A stretch of DNA of 64,000 nt from the NCBI GenBank assembly GCA_900103495.1, contig FMWZ01000019.1, positions 1-64,000 of the forward strand, given 5' to 3'. Positions within the stretch are counted from its first letter, which is position 1. Each line of letters begins with the position of its first letter. Below the pieces are notes generated by a model. It was not told the origin of the DNA and searched no databases. It worked only from the letters and a program-made list of their open reading frames with translations. This DNA is from Lachnospiraceae bacterium G11. GTDB taxonomy: Bacteria; Bacillota; Clostridia; Lachnospirales; Lachnospiraceae. Below, piece after piece: positions 31,330 through 39,265 of the stretch. A program made the translations under genes and the position numbers.

Positions 31330-32793
31330 TCAGAATGTGGCCAAAATGGTCTCTATGTAAGAAATTATCGGCGTTGAAAACAGACCGACACCGATTGCTC
31401 CCGCTGTCAGTACTATCAAAGGTATTGTCATTGTCTTTGCAGGTTCTTTGTGTTCAAGCCCCGAATAGTCATAATCATCCCCGGGGAAGAATCCTTGGAT
31501 GGTTATGGGAAGTAAATATCCCGCAGTAAGAAGGGCGCTGACAATAAGAATCACGGGACCAAGAATATCAAAAACAGCTATTCCGCTCTTTAACGCTCCC
31601 ATGCAAAGATACCATTTACTTACAAGGCCTCCCGTAGGCGGGATACCGATCAGGGTAATTGACAAAAGGGTGAAGCACCAGATAACAATGGGCATCTCTT
31701 TGCCGATTCCCCTAAGTTCGTCAACCTTGGTCTTTCCTGTCTTATAAATGATTGCTCCTGCTGCCAGGAACAAACCGCACTTTGTAAAGCCGTGCATCAA
31801 AACGTGAAGAAGGGACCCCTCAAATGCTGTTTCATTAAGAAGTGAGAGTCCGAACATAATATATGAAATCTGGCTGACTGTAGAGTAGGCCAGGCGTTTT
31901 TTCAAAAGTTTCTCTTTATATGCCATGGTGGAACCCATAAGCACAGTAAGAAGTGCCAGGGACATCCATACAGTCTGTACGAAGGTTCCTCTGATAAACT
32001 TTGTTCCAAAGATATAGTAGATAACTCTTATGGTTCCAAGGATTCCTGTCTTAACAATGATTCCCGAAAGAACTGCCGATGCGGGGGCAGGAGCTACGGG
32101 GTGAGCTGAGGTAAGCCATGCGTGAAGAGGGAACATTCCGGCTTTTACACCAAAGCCTATTATCATAAAGAGAGCACATAAAAGAAGAAGTGTCTCATGG
32201 CTTCCTGCATTGATTCCCACTCCACCGGGGGTAAAGGTCAGAGAATCGGCGTACTTAAATACGAAGTAGAATCCAAAGAGGGCAAAGTAGGCTCCACCTA
32301 ATGAATAGTAAAGGTATTTAAGACCTGCCATGGTAGCTTCCTTCTTTCCTGTGTGAATGACAAGAGGGAAGGCTGTAATGGTCATCATCTCATAGAACAT
32401 GTAGAAGGTAACAAGGTTTCCTGCGAAATCAAGTCCAATGAGAACGCCCAGAACCATCAGGTAAAAACCTTGGTATCTCCTCTCATTGTCTTCATGTTTC
32501 ATATATTCGAAGGAGAAGATTCCCGCCAATAGCCAGATTACAACCATAAGAATCGCAAACATGATTCCGAGGTTATCTATCTTAAAATAAATGGGAAGGT
32601 TATCTGTAAGCTCAAAGAGTTCAACTTCCGCTCCGATTTTCCCCATATTCATAAACACCAAAACCGCCTCTATGACAAGAACTGCTGCCACACAGAGGTT
32701 CATGGTTTTCTTATTAAGCTTTCTTATGAATTCCAAGAGAAGGCCTGCCACAATGGGAAGCACAACAGGAATCAATATAAAGGCTTCTGTCAT
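31330..32793 (-). CDS. Antiporter-type membrane subunit (MrpD/NuoM family)
   Basis: 487 aa. Key residues: TM5 Glu (YMFYEMMTI), TM7 Lys (GFGVKAGMFPLHAWLTSAHPVAPAP, in part), Lys in GIIVKTGIL and TM12 Lys (GLVSKWYLCMG). It is most like the 29839-31314 gene, suggesting duplication within the operon. SD AAGGGA precedes the ATG. Confidence 0.9.
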   Translation of the reverse strand: MTEAFILIPVVLPIVAGLLLEFIRKLNKKTMNLCVAAVLVIEAVLVFMNMGKIGAEVELFELTDNLPIYFKIDNLGIMFAILMVVIWLLAGIFSFEYMKHEDNERRYQGFYLMVLGVLIGLDFAGNLVTFYMFYEMMTITAFPLVIHTGKKEATMAGLKYLYYSLGGAYFALFGFYFVFKYADSLTFTPGGVGINAGSHETLLLLCALFMIIGFGVKAGMFPLHAWLTSAHPVAPAPASAVLSGIIVKTGILGTIRVIYYIFGTKFIRGTFVQTVWMSLALLTVLMGSTMAYKEKLLKKRLAYSTVSQISYIMFGLSLLNETAFEGSLLHVLMHGFTKCGLFLAAGAIIYKTGKTKVDELRGIGKEMPIVIWCFTLLSITLIGIPPTGGLVSKWYLCMGALKSGIAVFDILGPVILIVSALLTAGYLLPITIQGFFPGDDYDYSGLEHKEPAKTMTIPLIVLTAGAIGVGLFSTPIISYIETILATF

Positions 32794-32810
32794 TTCAATA
32801 TCCCTTTCAA

Positions 32811-34301
32811 TTACGCAAACATGTCTATGCCTGCGCCTATCCAGTCAACTATGGGCTGTGAGCACATTCCAATGAAGATGTTAAGAGCTATAAAGCATAT
32901 GCAGGTAAGAGCATAAACTTTTTCCTGCTTCATGGTTATTCTCTCCCCCTCTTCTTCCGTGGGGGTGTAGATTCGAATAACCGTCTTCATGAAATATATT
33001 GCGTTAAGGATTGTACTTATTGCCAAAACTATAAGTGCCGGCAGCATCTTACGGGTATTAAGTACTGCTGCCTGGGCAAAGAGTAGCTTACTGATAAATC
33101 CTGAGAAAAGAGGAATACCTACCATGGATAAGGATCCCACCGCAAAAGTGATTCCCGCAATCTTATGTCTGTATCCGCTTCCCGTCAGTTCCTCAAAATG
33201 CCTGCTGCCCTTTGAGACATCCGTAAGTCCGATGGCTCCGATAAAGAGCATGGATTTGGTAGCCGCATGGGAAAGAATATGGAATATGCTTGCAATCATT
33301 GCATATCTGGTTCCGAGACCAATGCCCATGTAAATGTATCCAATCTGTGCGACTGATGAGTAGGCAATCATTCTTCTGATGTCGTTTTCTCTTATGGCGG
33401 AAATGGAACCCATAATCATTCCCGCAAGGCCGAATACAAATACCACATCTATAATGTGAGAAGCTCTGTAAACCTCAAAGCCAATTACTCTGTATATTAT
33501 TTTGATAAGAAGGATAATGTATCCCTTACTTACAAGTGATGACAAAATGGCAGCACTTGAAACCGTGGAATAACCGTAAGCATCCGCCACCCAGGTATGA
33601 AAGGGGAAAAGGGCACTCTTCATGGCAAGGCCACAGGTAAGAAGAATGATGGTTACGGTAAGAGGCACGGGATATGTGCCTGCACTGTAGATGCTGCTTA
33701 CTGCATCTCTGATGTTACTCATAAGAAGATGGCCCGTTATGTCATAGAGCATACAGATTCCCATGAGTAAAAGACCTGAGCCGAGAAGACTCATAATCAT
33801 ATATCGAACCGCCGCCTCAATGGTTCGTCCGTTCTGACGAATCATAATAAGTCCGCAGGCTGAGATTGTATTGATCTCAACAAAAACGTAGGCGGTGAAA
33901 AGGTCGTTGGTATAGATAAGTGCCAGCAAAGAGGCAAGCATCAGGTCCACAAGAATATAGTAGAGATTGTGTTTTTCCTCAACTACCTCTCCCATAAGTT
34001 TCTTTCTTCCGCCGGTCATGGAAAGAAGCATAATGGAGCAGAAGAATAAGGCCAGACCCGCTTCGAGAAGTCCCGCTCTGATTTCATTACCCCAGGGCGC
34101 CGGGAAATGACCCATCTTATATACGATTATCTCTCCGGTTCCGAAAATGTAATAAAGAAGAACCGCCGAAAGAAACCAGATAACCCAGATGGATATAAGG
34201 TTAAGCCACTTGGCAGCCTTCCTGGATAAAACCGCAGAAACGATTCCCGAAAACATGGAAATCATTATGGAGAAGAAGGGAAAATTACAGATATAATCCA
34301 T
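32811..34301 (-). CDS. mrpD: Antiporter-type membrane subunit (MrpD/NuoN family), MrpD equivalent
   Basis: 496 aa. TM5 Glu (AYVFVEINTISACG), TM7 Lys (LAMKSALFPFHTWVADAYGYST, in part), Lys in SKGYIILLIK and TM12 Lys (GFISKLLFAQA). It directly follows mrpC with a one-base overlap (TAATG), the standard MrpC-MrpD order, so this is the best MrpD candidate of the four. The N-terminal half is more divergent than in the other three. Confidence 0.9.
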   Translation of the reverse strand: MDYICNFPFFSIMISMFSGIVSAVLSRKAAKWLNLISIWVIWFLSAVLLYYIFGTGEIIVYKMGHFPAPWGNEIRAGLLEAGLALFFCSIMLLSMTGGRKKLMGEVVEEKHNLYYILVDLMLASLLALIYTNDLFTAYVFVEINTISACGLIMIRQNGRTIEAAVRYMIMSLLGSGLLLMGICMLYDITGHLLMSNIRDAVSSIYSAGTYPVPLTVTIILLTCGLAMKSALFPFHTWVADAYGYSTVSSAAILSSLVSKGYIILLIKIIYRVIGFEVYRASHIIDVVFVFGLAGMIMGSISAIRENDIRRMIAYSSVAQIGYIYMGIGLGTRYAMIASIFHILSHAATKSMLFIGAIGLTDVSKGSRHFEELTGSGYRHKIAGITFAVGSLSMVGIPLFSGFISKLLFAQAAVLNTRKMLPALIVLAISTILNAIYFMKTVIRIYTPTEEEGERITMKQEKVYALTCICFIALNIFIGMCSQPIVDWIGAGIDMFA

Positions 34302-34675
34302 TATAAGCCCTCCTTCTTAAGTCTCTTAGAAATCTCATCAAGATCAAGGGTCTGATATCTTCTGTAGAGACGGATTGTCAGAGAAAGCATAAGGGCCGTT
34401 ACAGAAACCGACACAACGATACCTGTAAGAACCAGGCCGCTGGGGATAGGGTTAATGTAGGCATCAACTGACTGAACTCCGTCCACCACAATGGGTACAG
34501 TATGTCCCGCAATATATCCCTTAAGTGCAAGGAAAAGATATATTGAAGAGTCCATGATATTAAGACCGATTATTTTCTTTATCAAATTCTTGTGCAGTAA
34601 AAGATTCGCGAAACCAATACAGAAAAGAATCATTGAAACGGCTTCACCGAAATTCGCCCATAAATTCGGACCCAT
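34301..34675 (-). CDS. mrpC: Mrp antiporter subunit C (NuoK-like)
   Basis: 124 aa with three membrane segments; IGLNIMDSSIYLFLALKGY and DPIPSGLVLTGIVVSVSVTALMLSLTIRLY-like segments (here NPIPSGLVLTGIVVS) are the MnhC/NuoK signature. TGATG couples it to the MrpB-like gene and TAATG to mrpD. Confidence 0.93.
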   Translation of the reverse strand: MGPNLWANFGEAVSMILFCIGFANLLLHKNLIKKIIGLNIMDSSIYLFLALKGYIAGHTVPIVVDGVQSVDAYINPIPSGLVLTGIVVSVSVTALMLSLTIRLYRRYQTLDLDEISKRLKKEGL

Positions 34676-35616
34676 CAGAATTCTCCTTTCCTGAACATGC
34701 AGTAGAATGTGTACATTGTTACGGCTACCACCAGGCCTACACAGATATTAAGGGGCAGAATCAGTCCGCTTGAAAGAATCGCTCCCGCTTTACCGAGAGG
34801 TATGTGGCTTTCAAGCTCGTTTGCTCCTGTGAAGAAGGAGTAGCTTTTGGCAAGACAATAGAACAGAAGGGCTGACAGAGAAATAACCTTCTGTGTTTTC
34901 TCTGTAAAAAACTTCTCTGTCTTCTCAAATCCGAAGGCCGACACGTAAAGAATCAGGCCGGCTCCGATAATGGCGCCTCCCGAGAATCCGCCTCCGGGTG
35001 AAAGATGTCCGTTAAGTATTACATAAATTCCGAAAAGGAAAATGGCAGGTACAAGGAAGGTGGCTGCCTTCTGAAGGATTACGTCGTTTTTGGGCTCCAA
35101 GAGTCTGTCGTTTTCCTTCTCCTCTATCTCGTTCGGAAGTTTCTTTTTGTTTCTTCTTAATAAAATGAGAACCGTTATGGTTGCAATATTAAGTACGTTT
35201 GACTCTCCAAAGGTATCAAAAGCACGGTAATCAAGAATCATTCCCGTAACGATATTAACCGCCCCGGTTTCCTGAAGACCCTTCTCGATATATCTGGCAC
35301 TTACCTCGTTATTTACGGGCTTGTCGAATTCTCCCGTTCTCGGAAGCCACGAAACCGCAATAAGAAGGTTGTAAGCGATGAAGGCGCAGAGAATAATGGC
35401 AAGGGTTCTGTAAATAATTCGAAGAACCTTTACCTCTTTGGTTTCGCTTTCGCTGTAAACCTCGTCTTTGATGTGGAGTCTGTCTCTCATCCTTTGTTCG
35501 ACAGTCTCTTCCTTTTCCTCTTTAGGCTCCTGCATCTTGAGTTCCATTGCATTGTCAAAAACAGAAGTATCCTCAGCATTCAGCCAGTTAAGGAGTTTAT
35601 TTGTCAGCTTCTTCAT
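34675..35616 (-). CDS. Fused MrpA C-terminal (MbhE-like) and MrpB subunit
   Basis: 313 aa. Residues 1-60 are a charged cytoplasmic extension, which I do not recognise. About 68-155 match the MrpA C-terminal/MbhE module (SARYIEKGLQETGAVNIVTGMILDYRAFDTFGE, in part). About 172-313 are MnhB/MrpB (LNGHLSPGGGFSGGAIIGAG). In Mbh hydrogenases MbhE and MbhF are separate, and in classic Mrp the first part belongs to MrpA; here they form one chain. It overlaps the preceding gene by 20 nt. Confidence 0.87.
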   Translation of the reverse strand: MKKLTNKLLNWLNAEDTSVFDNAMELKMQEPKEEKEETVEQRMRDRLHIKDEVYSESETKEVKVLRIIYRTLAIILCAFIAYNLLIAVSWLPRTGEFDKPVNNEVSARYIEKGLQETGAVNIVTGMILDYRAFDTFGESNVLNIATITVLILLRRNKKKLPNEIEEKENDRLLEPKNDVILQKAATFLVPAIFLFGIYVILNGHLSPGGGFSGGAIIGAGLILYVSAFGFEKTEKFFTEKTQKVISLSALLFYCLAKSYSFFTGANELESHIPLGKAGAILSSGLILPLNICVGLVVAVTMYTFYCMFRKGEF

Positions 35617-35863
35617 TCTTATTACCCTCCCTTATGGCATGAATTTTCTTCAGAGTTACGAAGAAAAGAATACTTGTAACTCCGGCTCCTACCGCAGCCT
35701 CTGTAATTCCAAGATCCGGGGACTCAAGAGTGAGCCAGATAATGGACATGATTAAGGAGAACGCCATGAATTCCATAATGGAACGCACGAGGTTCTTGGA
35801 GAAGCTTACGGATACCGCACATATAACAAGGAAAATCAAAAGTATAATCTGGAATAATGTCAT
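35597..35863 (-). CDS. MbhD-like subunit (DUF4040, MrpA C-terminal region)
   Basis: 88 aa with two or three membrane segments. SKNLVRSIMEFMAFSLIMSIIWLTLESPDLGITEAAVGAGVTSILF contains the DUF4040 signature (PDxxxTEAxVG). In classic Mrp this piece is inside MrpA; a separate small protein is the MbhD arrangement. ATGA overlap with the mrpG-like gene upstream. Confidence 0.88.
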   Translation of the reverse strand: MTLFQIILLIFLVICAVSVSFSKNLVRSIMEFMAFSLIMSIIWLTLESPDLGITEAAVGAGVTSILFFVTLKKIHAIREGNKNEEADK

Positions 35864-36189
35864 TTGGTTTTGTCCTCACAATAGCTGTCAAATTCCTCAT
35901 CGGTAGTTACCTCAAGCTGTGCAAGAAGATGTGTGCACACAGGAGAGGTGAACCAAAGGAAAACTATTATAAAAATCATTTTTACCGTGTTAAGGTTTAA
36001 CCCCGACAAAATCATTAAGCCTATAAGCGAAGAAGAAAGGCCTAAGGTGTCCCCCATTCCTGCGGCGTGCATTCTGTTTAATGCAACCTTTTGTTTAAAG
36101 ACACCTATGATTTCTATGGCATAGGTAATTACTCCGATGCCAAGAAACAGGCAGCCAAGGATGAATCGAATAAGTTCCAAACCAGTCAT
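35860..36189 (-). CDS. mrpG: Mrp antiporter subunit G
   Basis: 109 aa, three membrane segments. RMHAAGMGDTLGLSSSLIG is the MnhG/PhaG signature (RLHAxxxxxTLG), and the end has TSPVCTHLLAQ. Overlaps neighbours by TAATG and ATGA. Confidence 0.93.
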   Translation of the reverse strand: MTGLELIRFILGCLFLGIGVITYAIEIIGVFKQKVALNRMHAAGMGDTLGLSSSLIGLMILSGLNLNTVKMIFIIVFLWFTSPVCTHLLAQLEVTTDEEFDSYCEDKTK

Positions 36190-36512
36190 TATTTCTCTTC
36201 CTCCTTTTCTTCCTTATATACTCCGATATAAACCTTTGTGAAAATAACCACCGCAAGAAAACTCATGGCAGCATAGATAAGGCATATATCCAAAAGGTAT
36301 CCTTCCCCCAATAGCATGGAAAGAGTTGCGATTATTACCATTGTAATGGAGCCCATCATGTTAACCGCCAGTAATCTGTCGGCGGGACGGGGCCCAAGTA
36401 TTGCTCTCACAAGGCAAAAGATCAAAAACAGTGCCAAAAGTATGAGCACACTCTTATAAAGAACAAGATAGGGAGTGCTCACATCGCCGATTAACTCAAT
36501 AACTCTTTTCAT
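36189..36512 (-). CDS. mrpF: Mrp antiporter subunit F
   Basis: 107 aa, three membrane segments. VRAILGPRPADRLLAVNMMGS is the MnhF signature (GPxxxDRxxAxN). It overlaps mrpE by 17 nt and mrpG by one base. Confidence 0.94.
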   Translation of the reverse strand: MKRVIELIGDVSTPYLVLYKSVLILLALFLIFCLVRAILGPRPADRLLAVNMMGSITMVIIATLSMLLGEGYLLDICLIYAAMSFLAVVIFTKVYIGVYKEEKEEEK

Positions 36513-37026
36513 GATATGGTCCCTCCTCCTCTTTCTTTTCAGGTATAACTATGCCTGCTGCCTTTAAAGCCTTATCTTCCATTTTGGTAAGAAGGCGCAC
36601 GAAAATACCGTCCTCTGCGCCTTCAAACATATTGGCGTTCAGACAGTGAATAATGTACTGGTCCTCCTCACAGCTCACGGTAATGGTACCGGGAGTCAGT
36701 GTGATGGAATTGGCCAGCACAACTCTTGCTGTTTTGGTTTTAAGCTTAGTCTGGTAAAAAATAAGGACAGGTTCCTGCTTCTTCTTTGTAAGCATAAAGG
36801 GAACCACTGCGATATTTGCTTTGACTATCTCTATAAATAAGACAATGATGTATTCAAGTATAAGTGGAATCATGGAAGCATAAGTCAGATCCTTCTTTAT
36901 GCTGTAGCCCATGAACTTACACATGAATGCAAATATGAGTCCGGAAAAAGCTATTCCGAACAATAGAATTTCAACCGTGAACTGCCCGTTATAGATTATC
37001 CATAATAAAAGAAGTAAAACAAACAT
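36496..37026 (-). CDS. mrpE: Mrp antiporter subunit E
   Basis: 176 aa from ATG 37026, preceded by AGGAGG; the longer frame runs back into trmB. MnhE family: two or three N-terminal membrane segments, then VVLANSITLTPGTITV, the diagnostic MrpE motif, and a cytoplasmic C terminus. First gene of the complex, 10 nt after trmB. Confidence 0.93.
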   Translation of the reverse strand: MFVLLLLLWIIYNGQFTVEILLFGIAFSGLIFAFMCKFMGYSIKKDLTYASMIPLILEYIIVLFIEIVKANIAVVPFMLTKKKQEPVLIFYQTKLKTKTARVVLANSITLTPGTITVSCEEDQYIIHCLNANMFEGAEDGIFVRLLTKMEDKALKAAGIVIPEKKEEEGPYHEKSY

Positions 37027-37036
37027 GTTTCTCCTC

Positions 37037-37681
37037 CTATCTGTCTCTGTGAATAATATACTTGCAAATGGGATTTCCAACGGATGAAAACTTCTCCTCA
37101 TACTCGGTCATAACGTTTCCTTCCATCAGCAATGCGTCTGCATGTAAATCGTATGTAACTGTATCCGCCACCCAATTTGCTATGGGAAGTTGTTCGATGG
37201 CAAAATCAAACAAATCCCTGTTATCCGTCTTGAACTCTATTATTCCTTCGGGCTTTAATATGTAATCGTATCTCTTTAAGAACTCTGCAGAGGGAAGACG
37301 CCTCTTGGCGTGTCTGTCCTTGGGCCAGGGATCCGAAAAGTTAAGATAAATCCTGTCCACTTCGTGCTCTGTAAACTTCTCTGTGATATTCTCAGCATCC
37401 ATCCTTATAAATCTAAGGTTAGGAAGAGGATTCTCCTCCATCTTCTGGATTGCTCTTAAAAGTACGCTTGAGTACTTCTCAATTCCCACATAGTTGATAT
37501 TGGGATTCTGCAGTGCCAATGTATGGATAAATCTGCCTTTTCCCATTCCTATCTCAATCCTTATGGGATTACTGTTTCCAAAAATCTCTCCCCATTTCCC
37601 CTTTGTTTCTACATCTTCGGTAAAAGCGTAGGGGCTCTCCGAAATAACCTCCCTGGAACCTTTAATATTTCTTAATCTCAT
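37037..37681 (-). CDS. trmB: tRNA (guanine-N7-)-methyltransferase
   Basis: 214 aa. SAM motif IEIGMGKGRFIHTLA and the signature YLNFSDPWPKDRHAKRRL identify TrmB, which makes m7G46 in tRNA. Length is normal. SD GAGG precedes the ATG. It heads the transcript that continues into the Mrp-like cluster. Confidence 0.97.
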   Translation of the reverse strand: MRLRNIKGSREVISESPYAFTEDVETKGKWGEIFGNSNPIRIEIGMGKGRFIHTLALQNPNINYVGIEKYSSVLLRAIQKMEENPLPNLRFIRMDAENITEKFTEHEVDRIYLNFSDPWPKDRHAKRRLPSAEFLKRYDYILKPEGIIEFKTDNRDLFDFAIEQLPIANWVADTVTYDLHADALLMEGNVMTEYEEKFSSVGNPICKYIIHRDR

Positions 37682-37720
37682 TAATTATCCTCATTTAATC
37701 ATCTCAAAAAAATCATATGA

Positions 37721-37749
37721 AATATACACCTTTTTAGGGTAAATGTAAA
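37721..37749 (-). promoter_or_regulatory. Promoter of the trmB-mrp operon
   Basis: Minus-strand TTTACA (37749-37744), 17-nt spacer and TATATT (37726-37721). Predicted start near 37714, 33 nt before trmB. No other promoter is obvious over the following 10 kb. Confidence 0.6.
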
Positions 37750-37756
37750 GTTTTGG

Positions 37757-37765
37757 TGGTATAAT
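37757..37765 (+). promoter_or_regulatory. Extended -10 promoter of the carboxypeptidase gene, predicting a leaderless mRNA
   Basis: TGG then TATAAT (37760-37765); no clear -35. The seventh base after the -10 is the A of the ATG at 37772, so transcription should begin at the start codon. Confidence 0.6.
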
Positions 37766-37771
37766 CAGAAC

Positions 37772-39247
37772 ATGGTGCTAAAAATGAAACACGTTAAATT
37801 TTCAATCAGATTACTTTCCGGTGGAATTGCTTTCCTTTTAGGAGCGTCTTCTGTTTTTTCAATGACGGTTAAGGCCGCCAATGAATTTGAGGAGGCAGCA
37901 GAGCTTCGTAAGGAACTCCCCATCGATACAAACTCAATAGATAACTGGCCTAAAGGACCTGCAATCGGTGCAGAAGCCGCAATCCTTATGGAAGCTGACA
38001 GCGGCACAATCCTCTATGCCAAGAACATACACGAGAAGCTCTATCCCGCAAGTACCACCAAGATTATGACTACACAGATTGCCGTGGAAATGGCTAACCT
38101 TGGTGACAGCGTATCTTTCTCGAAAGAGGCTGTTTTCGGTATTCCCAGAAACAGCTCCAACATCGCAATTGATGTGGGAGAACAGATAACTGTGGATCAG
38201 TGTCTTCAGGCAATTCTTATAGCCTCGGCCAATGAAGTTGCCAACGCCCTTGCCGAGCATTGCGGCGGCTCCATCGAAGGCTTCGTGGATATGATGAATA
38301 AAAGAGCAGAGGAACTTGGCTGTAAGGACACCCACTTTGTAACTCCCAACGGCCTTCACGATGAGCAGCATTACACCACTGCCTATGACATGGCCCTTAT
38401 GGCTGTTCCCTTTTTTGCAAATGAACTGCTTTGCAAGTACTCTTCCATGTCAAAGCTTCACATTCCCGCCACTTCCACCCAGCCTGATGATATCGTGGCC
38501 TGGTCAAAGAACGATCTGTACCCGGGAAGAAAATACGCTTACGAATACCTGGTAGGAAGCAAAACCGGTTTTACCGATGATGCAAGACAAACCCTTGTAT
38601 CCTGTGCAGAGAAAGACGGCATGCGCTTAATCTGTGTAATCCTCAAGGAAGAGTCTCCCTGTCAGTTTACCGACACCGTGGATTTGTTTAACTACGGCTT
38701 CGGTAACTTCCAGAAGATTAACATTTATGAGAACGAAGAAAGATACAAAATAAGTGATGATTCTTTCTTCTTCAGCAACAATGATATTTTCGGTTCATCC
38801 GCTGCCATGATAGGTCTTGATACGGATTCCTCAATAGTTATCCCCAAGACCGCATCCTTTAACGATGCAGTATCCACCTTATCCTACGACAACCCCGAGC
38901 CGGGAACCGTTGCAACTCTTAACTACACTTACAACGGAAATTATGTGGGTAAAGCCGGAATCCTTCTCAACGAAGAAACCGCCGACTATAAATTCGGAGG
39001 AGAAATGAATGACCCTTCGGTTCAAACCGGTCCCGCCATTGAGGCTCCTCAGGAAGAACCCGAGCAAATAGTATTTCTTAACGTAAAAGTTATTATTATC
39101 GCTGTTGTAGCGGTTGCGTTTTTTGCAATACTCCTTCTCTTCGTAATAGCGGTTATCAGAAGCTATAACTTCGATAATCCAAGAAGTCCCAAGAGAAGAA
39201 GACGAAGAAGAAAACGATACGGAAAGCACAAGAACCTGCACTTTTAA
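37772..39247 (+). CDS. D-alanyl-D-alanine carboxypeptidase (DacA/DacF-type PBP)
   Basis: 491 aa, serine peptidase S11. Signal peptide 1-36 (cut after VKA), SxxK Ser94-Thr-Thr-Lys97, SxN Ser151-Ala-Asn153 and KTG Lys263-Thr-Gly265. A C-terminal membrane segment (about 432-458) and a very basic cytoplasmic tail (RSPKRRRRRRKRYGK) replace the usual amphipathic helix. It trims the pentapeptide of peptidoglycan and is membrane-anchored. The ATG has no SD and lies at the predicted transcription start. Confidence 0.93.
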   Translation: MVLKMKHVKFSIRLLSGGIAFLLGASSVFSMTVKAANEFEEAAELRKELPIDTNSIDNWPKGPAIGAEAAILMEADSGTILYAKNIHEKLYPASTTKIMTTQIAVEMANLGDSVSFSKEAVFGIPRNSSNIAIDVGEQITVDQCLQAILIASANEVANALAEHCGGSIEGFVDMMNKRAEELGCKDTHFVTPNGLHDEQHYTTAYDMALMAVPFFANELLCKYSSMSKLHIPATSTQPDDIVAWSKNDLYPGRKYAYEYLVGSKTGFTDDARQTLVSCAEKDGMRLICVILKEESPCQFTDTVDLFNYGFGNFQKINIYENEERYKISDDSFFFSNNDIFGSSAAMIGLDTDSSIVIPKTASFNDAVSTLSYDNPEPGTVATLNYTYNGNYVGKAGILLNEETADYKFGGEMNDPSVQTGPAIEAPQEEPEQIVFLNVKVIIIAVVAVAFFAILLLFVIAVIRSYNFDNPRSPKRRRRRRKRYGKHKNLHF

Positions 39248-39262
39248 GCGCAGGTTCTTTCT
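39231..39262 (+). terminator. Terminator overlapping the end of the carboxypeptidase gene
   Basis: AGAACCTGC (39231-39239) pairs with GCAGGTTCT (39250-39258), followed by TTCTATATT. The stem begins inside the last codons. It probably also ends the minus-strand lipoprotein transcript that stops at 39266. Confidence 0.75.
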
Positions 39263-39265
39263 ATA

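Noticed and set aside
27782-37026. Calling the cluster a group 4 hydrogenase or complex I
   Set aside because: No NuoB/C/D/I, NiFe-binding or flavin subunit is encoded within or next to the operon.
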